Assembly (NCBI GenBank): GCA_963995505.1
Contig: OZ023192.1
Span: 4,137,001 to 4,201,000, forward strand
Direction: 5' to 3'
Source: Hypericum androsaemum
Taxonomy: Eukaryota > Streptophyta > Magnoliopsida > Malpighiales > Hypericaceae
DNA length: 64,000 nucleotides
In this document: positions 34,430 through 44,842 of the stretch, one piece after another
Numbering within the stretch: position 1 is the first letter of the stretch
Layout of the letters: each line of letters starts with the position of its first letter
Notes under the pieces: model-generated
Seen by the model: only the letters and a program-made list of their open reading frames with translations
Told to the model about the DNA's origin: nothing
Database searches by the model: none
Translations under genes and position numbers: made by a program

Positions 34430-36400
34430 GAAAAGTGGAGGCGATGAGCTAGAAGTACGCTTACGAAGTAGGCCAAGGCTGTATAAGGTTTTCCTATATC
34501 GGACTTTCTTCTATTAGGTCTTCCTATATTAGGTTTTCACGTATTGAGTTTTCCTATGTTAGGTTTTCCTATATTAGTCTAGGTTTTCCGGGGCTAGGTT
34601 AGGAGTCTCTCCCTATATAAGGAGAGCTTGGCATAGGCATGAAGGACAACCACAAAATAACACATCAAACATTCAACCTAGCTTTTTAGCTTTTACCTTT
34701 TAGTGTTCTCCTTTCCCATTCCCCTTATATTCTCAATAAACTTTTTGCTCCTCTACTAATTCTTTTCTTTCTTACATATTCCGATCTCTTGCTTCTCTTC
34801 TTGCTTTTTGCTCGATCGCTCTTGGGACGACCACTCTAGACCCATGGCATGCTCAGTTAGACTAAGGAGGACATCTAAGAAGAGTGATTGATTTGCCTAA
34901 AAAAGTGAGCCTCCACATATGATTTTGAGTCCTTTCCCAAGAGGAACGAAACCGGTCAAAAGTTGTGCCGAAAGAAGTCCAGCTAGATCAATCAACTTTG
35001 TAGGGTGTTCTAATCCTTTTCTGAGCTGAATCTAAAGAAATTTATATCATGAAAGTTGAAGAACGATCTTTTCTCTTTCTCTGAACACTAAGAACGCTGC
35101 AATCGGAGTTCGTATAAGGATGTTATGATTGAAATACTAAAGTCTGACCAGTATGTAAGATTGAAAAATCCAGTCGGCTTTGAAGGGTATTTTGGTCTTT
35201 TTTTGACCAAATTAGGAGACACCTATTTCTGATAAAATTGCAGATCTGTCTCTCAGCTTTCTAGGGACATTAATATCCTCTCATATTTTGGACGAGAAAT
35301 TTACGTCTATAATACTGAAGGTTGATCATTTTGAAAACTGGTTGTGAATTTGCGCATTAAGGATGACATCTTTGATGACCATGAGGGGAAAGGTTGTTGC
35401 ATATTTGTGATCATGAAGTTGCTTGATGAGAGTCCTATGAGGAGCCTACTAAAATAGTTTCAAAGTGGCTTCGTTATAACTATTATTCTAGTTGTGGATT
35501 ACCTGATGATGATATTGAGACTCTTGTCGGGAAAGTTGAATACAGTAGAAGGTACCATGTTGGAACACTTTGTAATAACTTTGGTGGAATCTGGAGCATG
35601 ACTACATGGCACAAAGCAATGAGATACCTCGAGTACCTAGTGTCAGTTCCTATTAGCCAGGAGCTGATTCAAGATTTGCAAAGAAAGCTTGGGAATGCTG
35701 GATTTATGGTAACACATGTAGCTAACTTTTTATCAAATCACCTAATAGAGGTAGCATCAAGTGGCATATGTGAAGTTGAAGACTGAATAGTTTCTTAACC
35801 CCTTAATTCTGAAACTAGAATTGAGATGGTCGTACATGAATTGGCCGAACATATACAATCTTCTTTTCCCGTAGTCCAAGAGGTCGTACAAATAATAAGT
35901 CAACAGTTGACTGACACCACGGCCATCAAGCTTGCAAGGCCCGCATTCGAGGAAGATGAAGAGCGATGCTTGGCCGAAGTCATATTGGCGATCGAGACAA
36001 CCCTAAGTGCCATATCAAATACGGAAGGCATATTGGGTCCTCCGCCGGCTAAAGAAATGTTTGGACCATCACTAGCAAAGAAAATTTTAGGGCCTCCGCC
36101 GAGTCCCATTGCAGACATTCGAATCACAATTTTTTTTCATACGCAGTAAGTCTCTTTCGCTTGCCTAATTATGTCCCAACTCAGAGAAAAGACACTTGGG
36201 GACAAGCCTACTCTCAGATTATCATTGGAAATTCTACTTGACCTAGGGGGCATGAAGAGCGCTGTAAAATTGCGATCGATGCTCCTACATAGTGAAGAAG
36301 ATAGATGATGATGAAGTCAAGTCTTCAACTCCTCTTCAACCAAGAAAGACTATCGTGAAGCAACAACCTAACATGTCGGTTTAACCTCGACTGTTGAAAG
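34430..36400 (+). mobile_element. LARD-like LTR element fragment (copy C)
   Basis: The stretch shows an LTR-like leader with TATA (CCCTATATAAGGAGAGC, about 34611) and a pyrimidine-rich tail ending GGGACGACCACTCTAGACCC. A PBS-like GGCATGCTCAGTTAGACTAAGGAGG follows (about 34847-34871), then a degenerate internal region. The same order occurs on the minus strand at 48414-50650. The internal part translates in pieces (for example 35598-35786 and 35826-36149) with ILGPPPAKE..FGPS..KKILGPPP repeats shared with the minus-strand copy. No enzymes are encoded. Confidence 0.6.
35826..36149 (+). pseudogene. Degenerate LARD internal ORF with GPPPAKE repeats
   Basis: The 107-codon frame carries three related units around LGPPPAKEMFGP, SLAKKILGPPP. 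It has a counterpart on the minus strand (50392-49892, MIGILGPPPAKETFGPS). I do not recognise a known domain. The two copies are diverged and truncated differently, so this is read as the remains of an element-encoded protein. Confidence 0.4.
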
Positions 36401-37340
36401 TTTCAACAACCTAAGTTCGTTTCGATGTTCTACCACAATTTACCCACACAGATTCTCTGCCTTATTTTCATGCCAAAATGGTAGCTCCCGTAAAGCCAAT
36501 ACAATCACTCGCTTGTTTTCAATGTAATTAAAATTATGAAAGTTATATTTAATATATTAATTCTTGGCAATGAATTTTTTTTTAGAATTACTTTCTTAGC
36601 AATGTAGCCATACCAAAAATAGAAAGATCTTACACGTCCCAACTTTCAACCACATATTGGCCCCAACAATCAGTTATAGCAGGAGTATGCAGGCCCACTG
36701 ACCAATTGTCTTCTATTTTCGCAGGTGACGATAGATCGAGGATGTGATCCACACGGCCAGGAGTATGCAGCTGCATCCGATTCGTGGCGAGAAGCTCAAA
36801 GGACGGGAGAGGCATCCGAATGAACGGATCAACGTCCAGTATGGCAGGAAACCAATTCATCCATCAGAAGCACTACACTACACGTAGTTGATTAAAGCAG
36901 AAACTCATTCATTTCCATTAGAAGGTCCAACTCCCAATAAAGGTCACGGTCGATTTCGGCACTCGCATCAATGATTTTAACTATGGAAAATGTTTCTTGT
37001 GCTATATGATGTTGAATTAATGCAACTTACGATCCACGCTAGACACCATGAGCTTTAAGCAAAGGTTTAGTGCAAAAGATCTAGAACTCCGAGAGCATTC
37101 AATGTAATAAGCAAACGAATCAATTTTCTAATTCAATATCTGCCTCGGGTTGCAGCCTAAAAGTCTTGAGCTTGACGAACCATCTACCAAGAGTATTTGG
37201 CTCAAAATTCCAAAAAGGACGAACCATCGTTCAAAATTCCAAAGGATGAATCATCTGCACTAAAAACCATGCAAAAAATGAGTTCTAAGCATTCACAATT
37301 TCAATGTCTTGGAAAACAGACATAATTAGCCAACTCACAA
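36401..37340. other. Spacer 3' of the papain-like gene, with one small minus ORF
   Basis: A minus-strand ORF at 36860-36630 (76 codons) has an internal LHTP duplication but no domain I recognise. It may be a separate exon or chance. The rest is AT-rich and could contain 3' UTR of the upstream minus-strand gene, since a strong splice donor follows that gene's stop codon. Confidence 0.35.
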
Positions 37341-37345
37341 CTTAC

Positions 37346-38614
37346 CTACGATGCCTTGCCAACGCCGGTTGGGTACGATAATGACACAAATGGTATGCTC
37401 GTAGATATTTTCCCGAATCCGCTGTCGCTCCAGCTTGTTCCGTAAGAATTTTTAACTCTCCAATAAGGTCCCGTTTCTTCTGAATTCACAAAGTCATAAA
37501 CTTGTACTGCATGTAGTGCCGGATTAATTTTTGACCTTTTTTCTTTCTCCGTAGGTTGTCCTGTATAAACCTAAAATACAACAGAATGCTATAAAAATCT
37601 ACGAATTTATGTTTATATATGATTCAATGTGATGAGATAGATCACCTCTCCTCTTGGTAGCTGATTGAACGAGGGATACACCTCAAGAACGCCAACCACA
37701 GGATGATTTGATAGAATCTCAATCAGTTTTTTTTCATCTTTGGGTTTCATGATCGTGAAACTTTTGATAGAGACCTGAAAGCATTAAAAAAATGGGAAGT
37801 CCGAAAATAAGTATTAGGAGTAAATTACTGATTTGAAGAACTGTAACCTCTTACTTCTCTCTTTTGTTGCTTCCTTTCCTTTACTTTTCTGTCTCCGTTC
37901 AGCTTTCTTCATTTCCTTTTGTCTTCCTTCGGCAAATTGCACAAGGGAGTCCGTTGTAGCATCATCAACCTTTGCAACCCCGCCACTTCTGATAATTTCA
38001 CGATATACTTTCTCCGGAGCATTTACACCGCCATCTATCACCCCCTTTTGTAGGTACCAGTCCACTAGGTCCTCGACAGATAGAGCCACCCTATCTTCCG
38101 GGTTTTGATGCTTGTTGTAGATGGCTTCAATGACTCCCACTACAGCAATTGCCACGCAAATATCTAAGGAAATAAAAATATATATTAGTTAAGTATATAA
38201 TCAAATAAAAAAAATTTCTCAAACAAATTTATACCTCCAGCTTGTCTGTAGACAGGAGATAACATCGCTTCGGGCAAGCTCCCTTTAGCTCCTCTCTGAA
38301 AAAAATGTGGTTTTTGATTATTTAGGGTAGGTTCAAATGGCAATTGAATAAAACAGAAGATGGAAGAGCTAATTAAGAAAAGCATGACAGAAAAATGCAC
38401 CACGTACCATATCTAACAAAAACAAGTTAGCTCAGAGAAGGCATCTTTTAGAAATTGAACATAGATAATATCATATGACCGTGTAACAAAAATATTTCTA
38501 AGAAATGTTGTTTTCTAAGTTGAATATCAGAATTATCTTTCTAACCTTTTTTGAACTGTCGCCAGCTTCCATCTTGTTCTTTTTTTTTTATGAGCTTCCT
38601 CCTCCGACTTGCAT
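37346..38614 (-). CDS. Papain-like (C1A) cysteine protease homologue, multi-exon
   Basis: Proposed minus-strand exons are 38614-38546, 38412-38408 (5-bp microexon), 38295-38235, 38163-37829, 37774-37646 and 37570-37346. All have GT/AG borders and compatible phases. The last four encode about 250 residues resembling the mature papain domain. LSPVYRQAGDICVAIAVV matches the PVKNQGSCGSCWAF region with the oxyanion Gln and catalytic Cys kept but Trp replaced by Val. LSVEDLVDW matches LSEQELVDC. Then come NHPVVGVLEVY, LHAVQVYDFV with the catalytic His, and YWRVKNSYGTSWSDSGFG with the catalytic Asn. The catalytic Cys is the only cysteine in these four exons. No signal peptide or I29 propeptide is visible. 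A Lys/Glu-rich insert (EGRQKEMKKAERRQKSKGK) lies mid-domain. The 5' end is uncertain because a copia element inserted upstream. Confidence 0.7.
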
Positions 38615-38615
38615 C

Positions 38616-38740
38616 TGAAAACGAATGAACCAAGTTTGTAGGTTAAGAAACTAGATAATGAAGTAGGAACCTAATACAGAAGTTAAACTTATAAGAAATA
38701 TAACATAAAACGTGGTATGCTCATCGACTATCATGTTCTT
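38616..38740 (-). other. Upstream flank of the papain-like gene, cut by the copia insertion
   Basis: Minus-strand sequence 5' of the first recognised exon. It continues across the inserted copia element at 44638. If the gene had earlier exons or a promoter here, they are now about 6 kb away. No start codon can be fixed. Confidence 0.4.
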
Positions 38741-38745
38741 GTTCT

Positions 38746-39363
38746 TGTTGGTTGTCGGAGTGGTGTACTTGATTAGGATCTACTTCAGTCGAGGCAAGTG
38801 TTGGACACTTTCTCCGTAAGACGAGATTGCCCCGTATATTTCAGTGCGGTACGGGCTTCGACAATCGTCCCCAAGATACAACGACTGTTTAGGGCGTTTC
38901 CAAGACCGTTGCACACGTATTTCAAAACTTTCGGGCGAACCCTTATATACCCAGAACTTTTGGACTCTTTTCTAAGTGAAGAACGGGGAAAGAGGAGAAG
39001 TCAACAATGCTAGGAAGTGCACTTGCTGCTGGGATGAGGAAAAGGAGGGCACGCCTATTTATAGGCTGGAGGAGGCAGGGAGGCAGCCACCCCGAAGGGA
39101 CGCGTCCGCTCGGCCAACAGACTGACTGGCTGCGCTCGTGGCCCTTCGGTGGCTTCTGGATCCTTCCAGGCGCAATGGTGGCCCTTCGAAGGCTTCCGGA
39201 TCCTTCCAGGCGCGCCAGGCTGCGCTCGCGCCCTTTCGCGGGAGATCTCGCACTCCTTCGGCCTTCTGGAAGCCTCCTCGCGAAGATGCGCACGTGCGAA
39301 GTGCCAAGTGCGCCACAAAGCGCCCATTGCGACCTGCGTCCAATGCACCATGCGCGCGTGCGT

Positions 39364-39395
<32 letters not shown>

Positions 39396-39612
39396 ACGGT
39401 GCTTCGCACCGTCCTCGCAGGCAGCTAGCGGTGGGTCAGCCTTTTGGGTAGCCAATCAAGTTGAGAGGCAAGGAGGGGAATTCCTTATAAACAAGGAAAT
39501 CCTCATTGCTCTAATCAATGTGGTATTGCCCCATTCATTTCCCTTTTGGGCCTCCACTTTGGGCCTTTCCACTTTGGGCCAAATGCATTAGAAAATGCAT
39601 TCAAACCCAACA
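38746..39612 (-). repeat. 3' LTR of copia copy 2 (867 bp)
   Basis: On the plus strand it starts TGTTGGTTGTCGG and ends AAACCCAACA. It contains two copies of a GC-rich unit of about 39 bp ending GATCCTTCCAGGCGC (39137-39212) and a GTGCTC hexamer run (about 39361-39390). The complementary word CGTAAGACGAGATT is at 38815-38828. It is 278 bp longer than its partner. Confidence 0.9.
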
Positions 39613-40182
39613 ATCCCCCACATGAATGATGTTTAATGCATGCAGACTCTAATCAAAAGTTCTGACGTGTTATTATTGCATCGAGACAGGTAGCTTGCGG
39701 CTTTGAACCTTCTCTAGTAATATGTTATCAGATTTACTTGCTGCTCGGTGAACGCGATGTTTTGAACCGTCAGCTTTTGGTGTAAACCAAGACAATAACA
39801 TTTACACAATAATAATCCTAGTATATTAAGGTTCTCACGTTGTGTCCGTTTCGGCCATGGACCGTATCTTGGATTCATAAGTGTTTTTCCCATTTGAAGC
39901 GGCCTCACTTCACACTTACATAGGTGATCTCCTATCAGGAGTATCCTGCCATACTCCACCTTAATCAAGGTATAGGAATCATTAAAAGCGTAATGCTTAT
40001 CCTTACCACACCTCTGCAGGTTAATACCTGGGCAGCTTCTGAGAATGAGATAGGTTCCAGGTGATTCACTGAACCCTCCATAACTTAATTGTCTCATTGA
40101 ACCAAGTTTGTGGGATCTCCACTCATCATGGTTGAGTTACCGCTATGGACGTTCTTTAGTGTGTGGATTTTAATCCCATTCC

Positions 40183-40938
40183 CTATACTGCGTTGTACAT
40201 TTGATCTCTATTGATTCCTTTTGTAAAAGGATCAGCTAAGTTGTCCTTGGACTTTACATAGTTAATGGTGATCACCCCACTAGAGATCAACTGTCTAACG
40301 GTATTGTGTCTCCGACGGATATGTCGAGACTTTCCATTGTACAATGTACTTTGTGCTCTCCCGATCGCAGACATGCTATCACAATGTATCAATACGGGAG
40401 GCACCGGTTTACTCCAGCATGGAATATCCTCTAGGAAATTTCTGAGCCATTCAGCTTCTTCCCCAGCTTTGTCTAGTGCTATAAACTCCGACTCCATGGT
40501 GGATCGAGCTATGCACATTTGTTTATAGGATTTCCAAGACACAGCTCCTCCTCCTATGGTGAATACGTATCCACTCGTAGATTTGGAGTCCTTAGTGTCT
40601 GATATCCAGTTTGCATCACTGTATCCTTCTAATACAGCTGGATATTTAGCATAATGTATGCCATGGCTTATGGTATATTTTAAATATCGTAAAACTCTTT
40701 CCAGAGCTAGCCAGTGATCCTTCCCTGGATTACTTGTGAATCTACTAAGTTTACTAACTGAGTACGCAATATCGGGACGAGTGCAGTTTGTTAAATACAT
40801 CAAGCTCCCGATAATTTGCGCATACTTCAGTTGAGATACTGGATCCCCTCGATTCTTGGCTAAGTGTAGATTCAAATCTACTGGAGTCTTAACCGGAGGT
40901 TTGTCAAAAGCTTCAAACTTCTTGAGCACGCTTTCCAC
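40183..40938 (-). pseudogene. Copia copy 2 RT C-terminus and RNase H
   Basis: The minus-strand ORF starts in the last part of RT ([34 protein letters not shown]) and continues into RNase H ([58 protein letters not shown]). A frameshift near 40952 separates it from the main RT ORF. The matching segment in copy 1 is interrupted by a stop that is absent here. Confidence 0.88.
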
Positions 40939-41954
40939 GTAGTGGGATTGTGTGTCAAGATAATTTCGTCAGCTTTCCTAGAAATTTTTATTCCTAGTAT
41001 GACGTCTGCCAAACCCATATCTTTCATGGCAAAGTGGTTCTTTAACATGTTCTTAGTTTTCACAATAACCTCTTTATTGCTTCCCATAATTAGTAAGTCA
41101 TCTACATAGAGACATACAATTACGTAAGCTTCAGGTGTGCCCTTAATGTAAACACATTTATCGCACTCATTGATCTTAAATCTATTTGACAACATTGTTC
41201 TGTCAAATTTCTCGTGCCACTGTTTCGGCGCTTGTTTTAGCCCGTATAGTGACTTGACTAGCCGACACACTTTATGCTCTTGACCAGGAGCCACAAACCC
41301 TTCAGGTTGCTCCATGTATATCTCCTCTTCCAGTTCTCCATTTAGGAAAGCTGTTTTTACGTTCATTTGGTGGATCTCGAGGTTATAGAGTGCTGCAACA
41401 GCTATGAGTACTCTAATCGATGTGATTCTAGTGACCGGTGAATACGTGTCAAAGAAATCATATCCCTCCTTCTGTTTGAACCCCTTAACTACCAATCGAG
41501 ATTTGTACTTGTCGATTGATCCATCAGCTTTGTATTTCCTTTTTAGGATCCACCTGCATCCCAAAGGTTTGCAGCCCGGTGGGAGATCCACGATTTCCCA
41601 CGTGTGGTTTTGCATAATGGATTCTATCTCACTATTGATAGCTTCCTTCCAGAGAGGAGCATCTGGACTGGACAATGCCTCTTGGATTGTCCTGGGTTCA
41701 TCTTCTAACGCATAGGTTAGATAGTCCGGACCGAAAGATTTGGTTACCTTCGTCCGTTTACTACGTCTAGGTTCAGCATCTTTCTGATTTGACCCTTGCG
41801 TAGTCTCGTGAGCCCTTTTCTTCGGACTTGCTTCCTTTCTTTCCTTATTAGGAAAGCTATCTTCAAAAAACGTTGGGTTCAGGGTTTTCAGATTTATGCA
41901 CCAAGAATCGATAAGCACTACTATTTTGCGCATATCCGATAAAGATGCAATCAA
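40878..41954 (-). pseudogene. Copia copy 2 reverse transcriptase
   Basis: This 358-codon minus-strand ORF covers nearly the whole RT domain: [74 protein letters not shown] and [12 protein letters not shown]. It goes out of frame after DEIILT near 40952. A second frameshift near 41875 separates it from integrase. Confidence 0.9.
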
Positions 41955-42183
41955 TGGTCTTGGGTCCTATTCGCACCTGTTTAGGCTTAGGTACTTCGAC
42001 CTTTGCTAGGCACCCCCACACTTTAAGGTAACCGTAGGAAGGCTTCCTTCCTTTCCATAGTTCATATGGGGTTTTATCCCTTTTCTTGTGTGGCAATTTG
42101 TTTAGAATGTGGTTAGCTGAGAACACAGCTTCCCCCCACATGTTCTGGGGTAAGCCCGAGCTAATCAACATAGCGTTCATCAT
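41863..42183 (-). pseudogene. Copia copy 2 integrase C-terminal part
   Basis: The ORF starts after an in-frame stop near 42199 that replaces an Arg codon next to the catalytic Glu region. It contains LPQNMWGEAVFSANHILNKL, KVWGCLAKVEVPKPKQ and FIGYAQNSSAYRF, the conserved post-core region of copia integrase. Confidence 0.85.
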
Positions 42184-42212
42184 CTCCTTAAGAGTTCAAT
42201 TTTTGCGTTCAG

Positions 42213-44012
42213 CTACGCCATTCGATTGAGGTGAATATATGGAGCAGTCGTCTGATGAATAATGCCATGTTCTTGACAGAGTTCCTCAAACGGAGCTACA
42301 TATTCTCCTCCTCGATCACTTCGGATCATTTTGATTTTCACGCTGAGTTGATTTTCAACCTCATTCTTATATCTCTTAAAAGCGTCAAGAGCTTCGTCTT
42401 TGCCCTTTAGGAGATATACGTAACAGTATCTCGTGCAATCATCGATAAACATGATGAAGTATTTCTTCCCGCCTTTAGTTTGCACGTGTTTCATATCGCA
42501 AGTGTCCGTATGAATTAATTCTAAAGGCGTAGTACTTCTTTCCACTGAATGGAAAGGTGCTTTGGTCATTTTAGCCTCCACAGATACTTCACATTTATCG
42601 GATGGGTTGAACTCTAGATTCGGTAATAAATTTAAACTTACTAACTTTCTTAGCGAGTTTAGATTTACGTGTCCTAATCTACCATGCCATAAATTAGAAC
42701 ACTCGGCCAAGTAAGAAGAAGCATTAACTTTATTTTCACCGTTAAAGGTGCGATGTACAGTTATTACATTCATCTTAAATAGCCCCCTTTCTAGATAACC
42801 CTTTCCTATGAATTGACCCGCTTTGGTCAGTACAAACTTATCAGCCTCAAATACAAGCTTAAGACCGGCTTTGCTTAACAGTGAGCCAGAGACTAAGTTC
42901 TTGCGGATTTCCGGGACATGCAGCACATCCTTGAGGGTCAGCTCCTTTCCTGAGGTCAGCTTCAGGACCACCTTTCCCAGACCGACGATCTTGGACATTG
43001 CGGAGTTTCCCATGAACAGCTTTCGGCCGGTGATCGGGATATAGTTCGAGAACATCTCCTTGTCCGAGCAGACGTGGCGGGTAGCTCCAGTGTCCACGAA
43101 CCACTCTCTCGGATTGTCCACCAGGTTGGCTTCAAACACCACGGCTGACAGATCCATCTGGGACAAGTCTTCAGCCAGGTTAGCCTTTCCTTGGTTGTCC
43201 TTCTTCGGCTGGCGACAGTCCTTAGCCATGTGTCCGGGTTTACCGCAGTTGTAGCAGTCGCCCTTGATCTTCTTTTTCTTCTTGGGCTCTTGCTTCTCCT
43301 GCTTATCCCCAGACTTCTTCCTCTTCTTGCTACTTTTTTCCTCGGCGAGGTGCACGGTGGTCTCGGGGTTGGCTTTGCCTTGCTTGACTTCGGACTTTCG
43401 GTTGTCTTCCTCGATCCTAAGTCTCACGATCAGGTCTTCTAGGCTCATGTCCTTCCTCTTGTGCTTGAGGTAGCTCTTGAAGTCCTTCCACAGCGGGGGG
43501 AGCTTCTCGATCATTGCAGCTACTTGGAAGGACTCGTTGAGTTGCATCCCTTCTGATTGGATCTCGTGAAGGATCAGCTGCAACTCTTGCACTTGGTCGA
43601 TGACCTTCTTGGAGTCCACCATCTTGAAGTTGAGGAATCGTCCGACGATGAATTTCTTCATCCCGGCATCCTTCGTTTTGTACTTCTTCTCGAGTGAACT
43701 CCACAGCTCTTTAGCGGTCTTAGCTTCCACATAGACATTGTAGAGCGTGTCGTCTAGTCCATTCAGGACGTAGTTCTGGCATAGGAAGTCGCTGTGATTC
43801 CATGCATCGAGGGCGTTGATCTTCTGTTGATCTGCCTCATTTTTTGCCACCTTCGGAGCCTCTTCCTTCAAGAATCGGACCAGGTTGAGCGTCGTCAAAT
43901 AGAACAACATCTTCTGTTGCCACCTCTTAAATTCGGTACCGTTGAACTTGGCCAGCCTTTCGGCGTGGGCAGTTCCCGGGACCGCTGGCACTGGTGCTGA
44001 GCTTGTCGATGC
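42213..44012 (-). pseudogene. Copia copy 2 gag, protease and integrase core
   Basis: One uninterrupted minus-strand frame runs from [12 protein letters not shown] (44012; an earlier in-frame ATG exists at 44027). Gag contains [18 protein letters not shown] and a complete zinc knuckle [14 protein letters not shown]. The protease has [11 protein letters not shown]. Integrase includes [22 protein letters not shown] (first Asp) and [12 protein letters not shown] (second Asp). The frame is lost by a small insertion near 42238, before the catalytic Glu. The gag start lies about 30 bp inside the 5' LTR border. Confidence 0.9.
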
Positions 44013-44043
44013 CATCTTCAAGTACACAATCTCGTCTTACGAT

Positions 44044-44632
44044 TGTTGTTTTTCGGAGTGGTGTACTTGATTAGGATCTACTTCAGTCGAGGAAAGTGTT
44101 GGACACTTTCTCCGTAAGACGAGATTGCCCCGTATATTTCAGTGCGGTACGGGCTTCGGAAATCGTCCCCAAGATACAACGACTGTTTAGGGCATTTCCA
44201 AGACCATTGTACACGTATCTCGAAACTTTTGGGCGAACCCTTATATACCCTGAACTTTTGGACTCTTTTCTAAGTGAAGAACGGGGGAAGAGGAGATGGC
44301 AAGGTGGGCACGCCTATTTATAGGCTGGAGGAGGCAGGGAGGCAGCCACCCCGAAGGGACGCATTTGCTCGACCTGCGTCCAATGCGCCATGCGCGTGCT
44401 CGTGCTCGTGCTCGGACGGTGCTTCACACCATCCTCGCAGGCAGCTAGCGGTGGGTCAGCCTTTTGGGTAGCCAATCAAGTTTAGAGGCAAGGAGGGGAA
44501 TTCCTTATAAACAAGGAAATCCTCCTTGCTCTAATCAATGTGGTATTGCCCCATTCATTTCCCTTTTGGGCCTCCACTTTGGGCCTTTCCACTTTGGGCC
44601 AAATGCATTAAAAAATGCATTCAAACCCAACA
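44044..44632 (-). repeat. 5' LTR of copia copy 2, shortened (589 bp)
   Basis: It has the same ends as the left LTR (TGTT...CCCAACA on the plus strand) but lacks the GC-rich repeat block between about GACGCATTTGCTCG and ACCTGCGTCC (near 44371). The complementary word pair is intact: CGTAAGACGAGATT at 44113-44126 inside the LTR and AATCTCGTCTTACG at 44028-44041 just outside. Confidence 0.9.
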
Positions 44633-44637
44633 GTTCT

Positions 44638-44842
44638 TTTGTTTTAGGGCCATCCTGTTCTTCCTGGATTGGAACCTTTATTGAGAAAAATTGCAACACA
44701 AACTTTACCTCAGGTCTAGACCCTTTATTAATAATGACAAGAATGAATTTCATATGTGCTTGTTTAAGTTACTAACTCGAATGTTTGGGTCGATAGAATA
44801 CTTCCACCAAAACAGTTTTCTCATAGTTGAAGCAGGTGCAAC
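44638..44842. other. Short host flank between copia copy 2 and the next LTR
   Basis: This 205-bp piece was contiguous with 38740 before the copia insertion. On the minus strand it has a small open stretch (RPEVKFVLQFFSIKVPIQEE) that might be an upstream exon of the papain-like locus, without further support. Confidence 0.3.

Larger units (their letters stand above)
38746..44632 (-). mobile_element. Copia element, copy 2, with both LTRs
   Basis: This is the same family as 27964-34262 but in reverse orientation. 5' LTR (right) 44632-44044, 3' LTR (left) 39612-38746. The 5-bp duplication GTTCT lies on both sides (38741-38745 and 44633-44637). Gag-pol is nearly open: four long ORFs cover gag through RNase H, separated by a few single lesions. 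It is therefore better preserved than copy 1. Confidence 0.95.

Noticed and set aside
39007..39591. Long GC-rich plus-strand ORF of 194 codons in the left LTR of copia copy 2
   Set aside because: It lies wholly inside an LTR, is low-complexity and Arg/Ser-rich, and overlaps open frames in other phases for the same composition reason. No family resemblance.
43191..43473. Leucine-rich plus-strand ORFs resembling membrane segments
   Set aside because: Antisense of the Lys-rich gag region, whose codons read as Leu/Phe in reverse.
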